A stretch of 23,403 nt of DNA, taken from positions 1 to 23,403 of IMG/VR virus record IMGVR_UViG_3300032046_000225; one strand, 5' to 3'. Of the stretch, positions 22,902-23,403 are shown one piece after another. A program made the translations under genes and the position numbers. Numbering within the stretch: the first letter of the stretch is position 1; every line of letters starts with the position of its first letter. Source of the stretch: a virus. Below the pieces are notes generated by a model. It saw only the letters and a program-made list of their open reading frames with translations, did no database searches and was not told the origin of the DNA.

Positions 22902-23009
22902 TTACATTAAGGGTTTCTCGAGTCCTAATCTACGATTATAAATAGTGATAACCTTATGGCACACAGAGCATAATGTTACTATATTTATTTGTGTATCCTC
23001 TCCGCCCAT
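22902..23009 (-). CDS. 35-residue CxxCH micro-protein
   Basis: ATG 23009-23007 opens a 35-codon frame ending in TAA 22904-22902. The product, MGGEDTQINIVTLCSVCHKV and then a basic ITIYNRRLGLEKPLM end, has one C-x2-C-H knuckle, as in half of a zinc ribbon. It starts 39 bases after the TerS stop. No ribosome binding site is visible, so the call rests on the motif and on its two cysteine-motif neighbours. It may be a remnant or a dimerising zinc protein. Confidence 0.4.
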   Translation of the reverse strand: MGGEDTQINIVTLCSVCHKVITIYNRRLGLEKPLM

Positions 23010-23048
23010 TATTTGACTTTTTTAGAAATTGCAACCCCTTGTCCTATG

Positions 23049-23396
23049 TTATGTTACATTAGCTGGTTTAGTGGCATAGACTATTATAGTTTTTTCGGGG
23101 TTCTTGTTTGTTACTTCAGTTCTCTCTAATTGTAAGCCTTCAATCCTGGACATAAGTTCCAAAGCTCGGAGATTGTTTGTTCTATCTTTACCCTTAGAAG
23201 CTTCTTTTTGTGCTTTCCTAATCTCCTTTCTAATATACTCCACATCAAAATAATTCCTTAGGCTCTTACTGTTTCTTACCAATCCATATATACTGCTTGT
23301 ACTTGTATAATCCGAATATCCTGCCTTTTTAGCGGCTTCTGATAGGCTATTAGAATTTGGTATTGCTTGTAATAACCTCTTTTGCTTTAGTGTCAT
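23049..23396 (-). CDS. Terminase small subunit-like protein
   Basis: The 115-residue protein has an N-terminal helix-turn-helix (about 5-50) with SLSEAAKKAGYSDYTSTS, the pattern used by small terminase subunits to bind the packaging site, then a helical middle (EYIRKEIRKAQKEASKGKDR) and a C-terminal RALELMSRIEGLQLERTEVT followed by a beta strand TIIVYAT, which in TerS proteins marks oligomerisation and TerL contact. Two genes downstream of it in the same direction separate it from TerL, with three micro-genes in all. ATG 23396 is close to the window edge and has GGA upstream; the frame could be longer beyond the edge, but TerS of this length is normal. It selects phage DNA for packaging. Confidence 0.72.
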   Translation of the reverse strand: MTLKQKRLLQAIPNSNSLSEAAKKAGYSDYTSTSSIYGLVRNSKSLRNYFDVEYIRKEIRKAQKEASKGKDRTNNLRALELMSRIEGLQLERTEVTNKNPEKTIIVYATKPANVT

Positions 23397-23403
23397 ATTA
23401 TCC

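Noticed and set aside
1-23403. tRNA genes, CRISPR arrays, insertion sequences
   Set aside because: No cloverleaf sequence, regularly spaced repeat array or transposase was found on either strand by eye.

Overview
This window is a piece of a tailed double-stranded DNA bacteriophage genome, AT-rich and read almost entirely on the minus strand. In the direction of transcription (high to low coordinates) the order is terminase small subunit, terminase large subunit, portal, small head genes, scaffold, major capsid protein, decoration-like protein, head-tail adaptor, tail nozzle, tail fibre, internal/ejection proteins, second fibre. No long-tail genes are visible (no tail tube, no baseplate series, no clear tape measure), while several internal-virion-type proteins are, so a short-tailed (podovirus-like) virion is the best fit. 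No integrase, repressor, lysis or replication gene lies in the window, so lifestyle cannot be decided. The presence of an O-antigen polymerase/ligase-like gene, a lipoprotein and many Sec signal peptides suggests a diderm (Gram-negative-type) host. The species is not recognisable.

Layout: 23396-20631 holds TerS, a roughly 790-base gap with three tiny cysteine-motif proteins and an origin-like AT-rich patch, TerL (GTG start coupled to the gene before it) and two micro-genes. 20628-15224 holds portal, four small proteins, scaffold, major capsid protein and a secreted decoration-like protein, closed by a GC-rich hairpin terminator at 15194-15211. 15183-13838 holds an accessory pair: a zinc-ribbon lipoprotein and a Wzy/WaaL-type membrane protein. 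13881-9148 holds adaptor, nozzle, a small secreted protein, tail fibre and a GNAT-like protein. 9164-3647 holds three internal/ejection proteins ending in a 1274-residue one. 3454-1006 holds a small virion-type protein and a repeat-containing 705-residue fibre. At the left edge lies a secreted protein cut by the window end.

Two genes run against the grain on the plus strand, each with its own near-consensus sigma70 promoter starting with the same 11 bases (TTGACAAAGTT): a 48-residue two-helix membrane peptide (3509-3655) and an HNH homing endonuclease (498-995). The HNH leader RNA is predicted to fold into a nested, pseudoknotted structure that begins at the predicted transcription start.

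The two most unusual points are: (1) at least six proteins of the virion module, including the nozzle, the decoration-like protein and both fibres, begin with textbook Sec signal peptides, although phage tails and heads normally assemble in the cytoplasm; and (2) an O-antigen polymerase-like gene plus a zinc-ribbon lipoprotein sits between the head and tail genes, behind a terminator.
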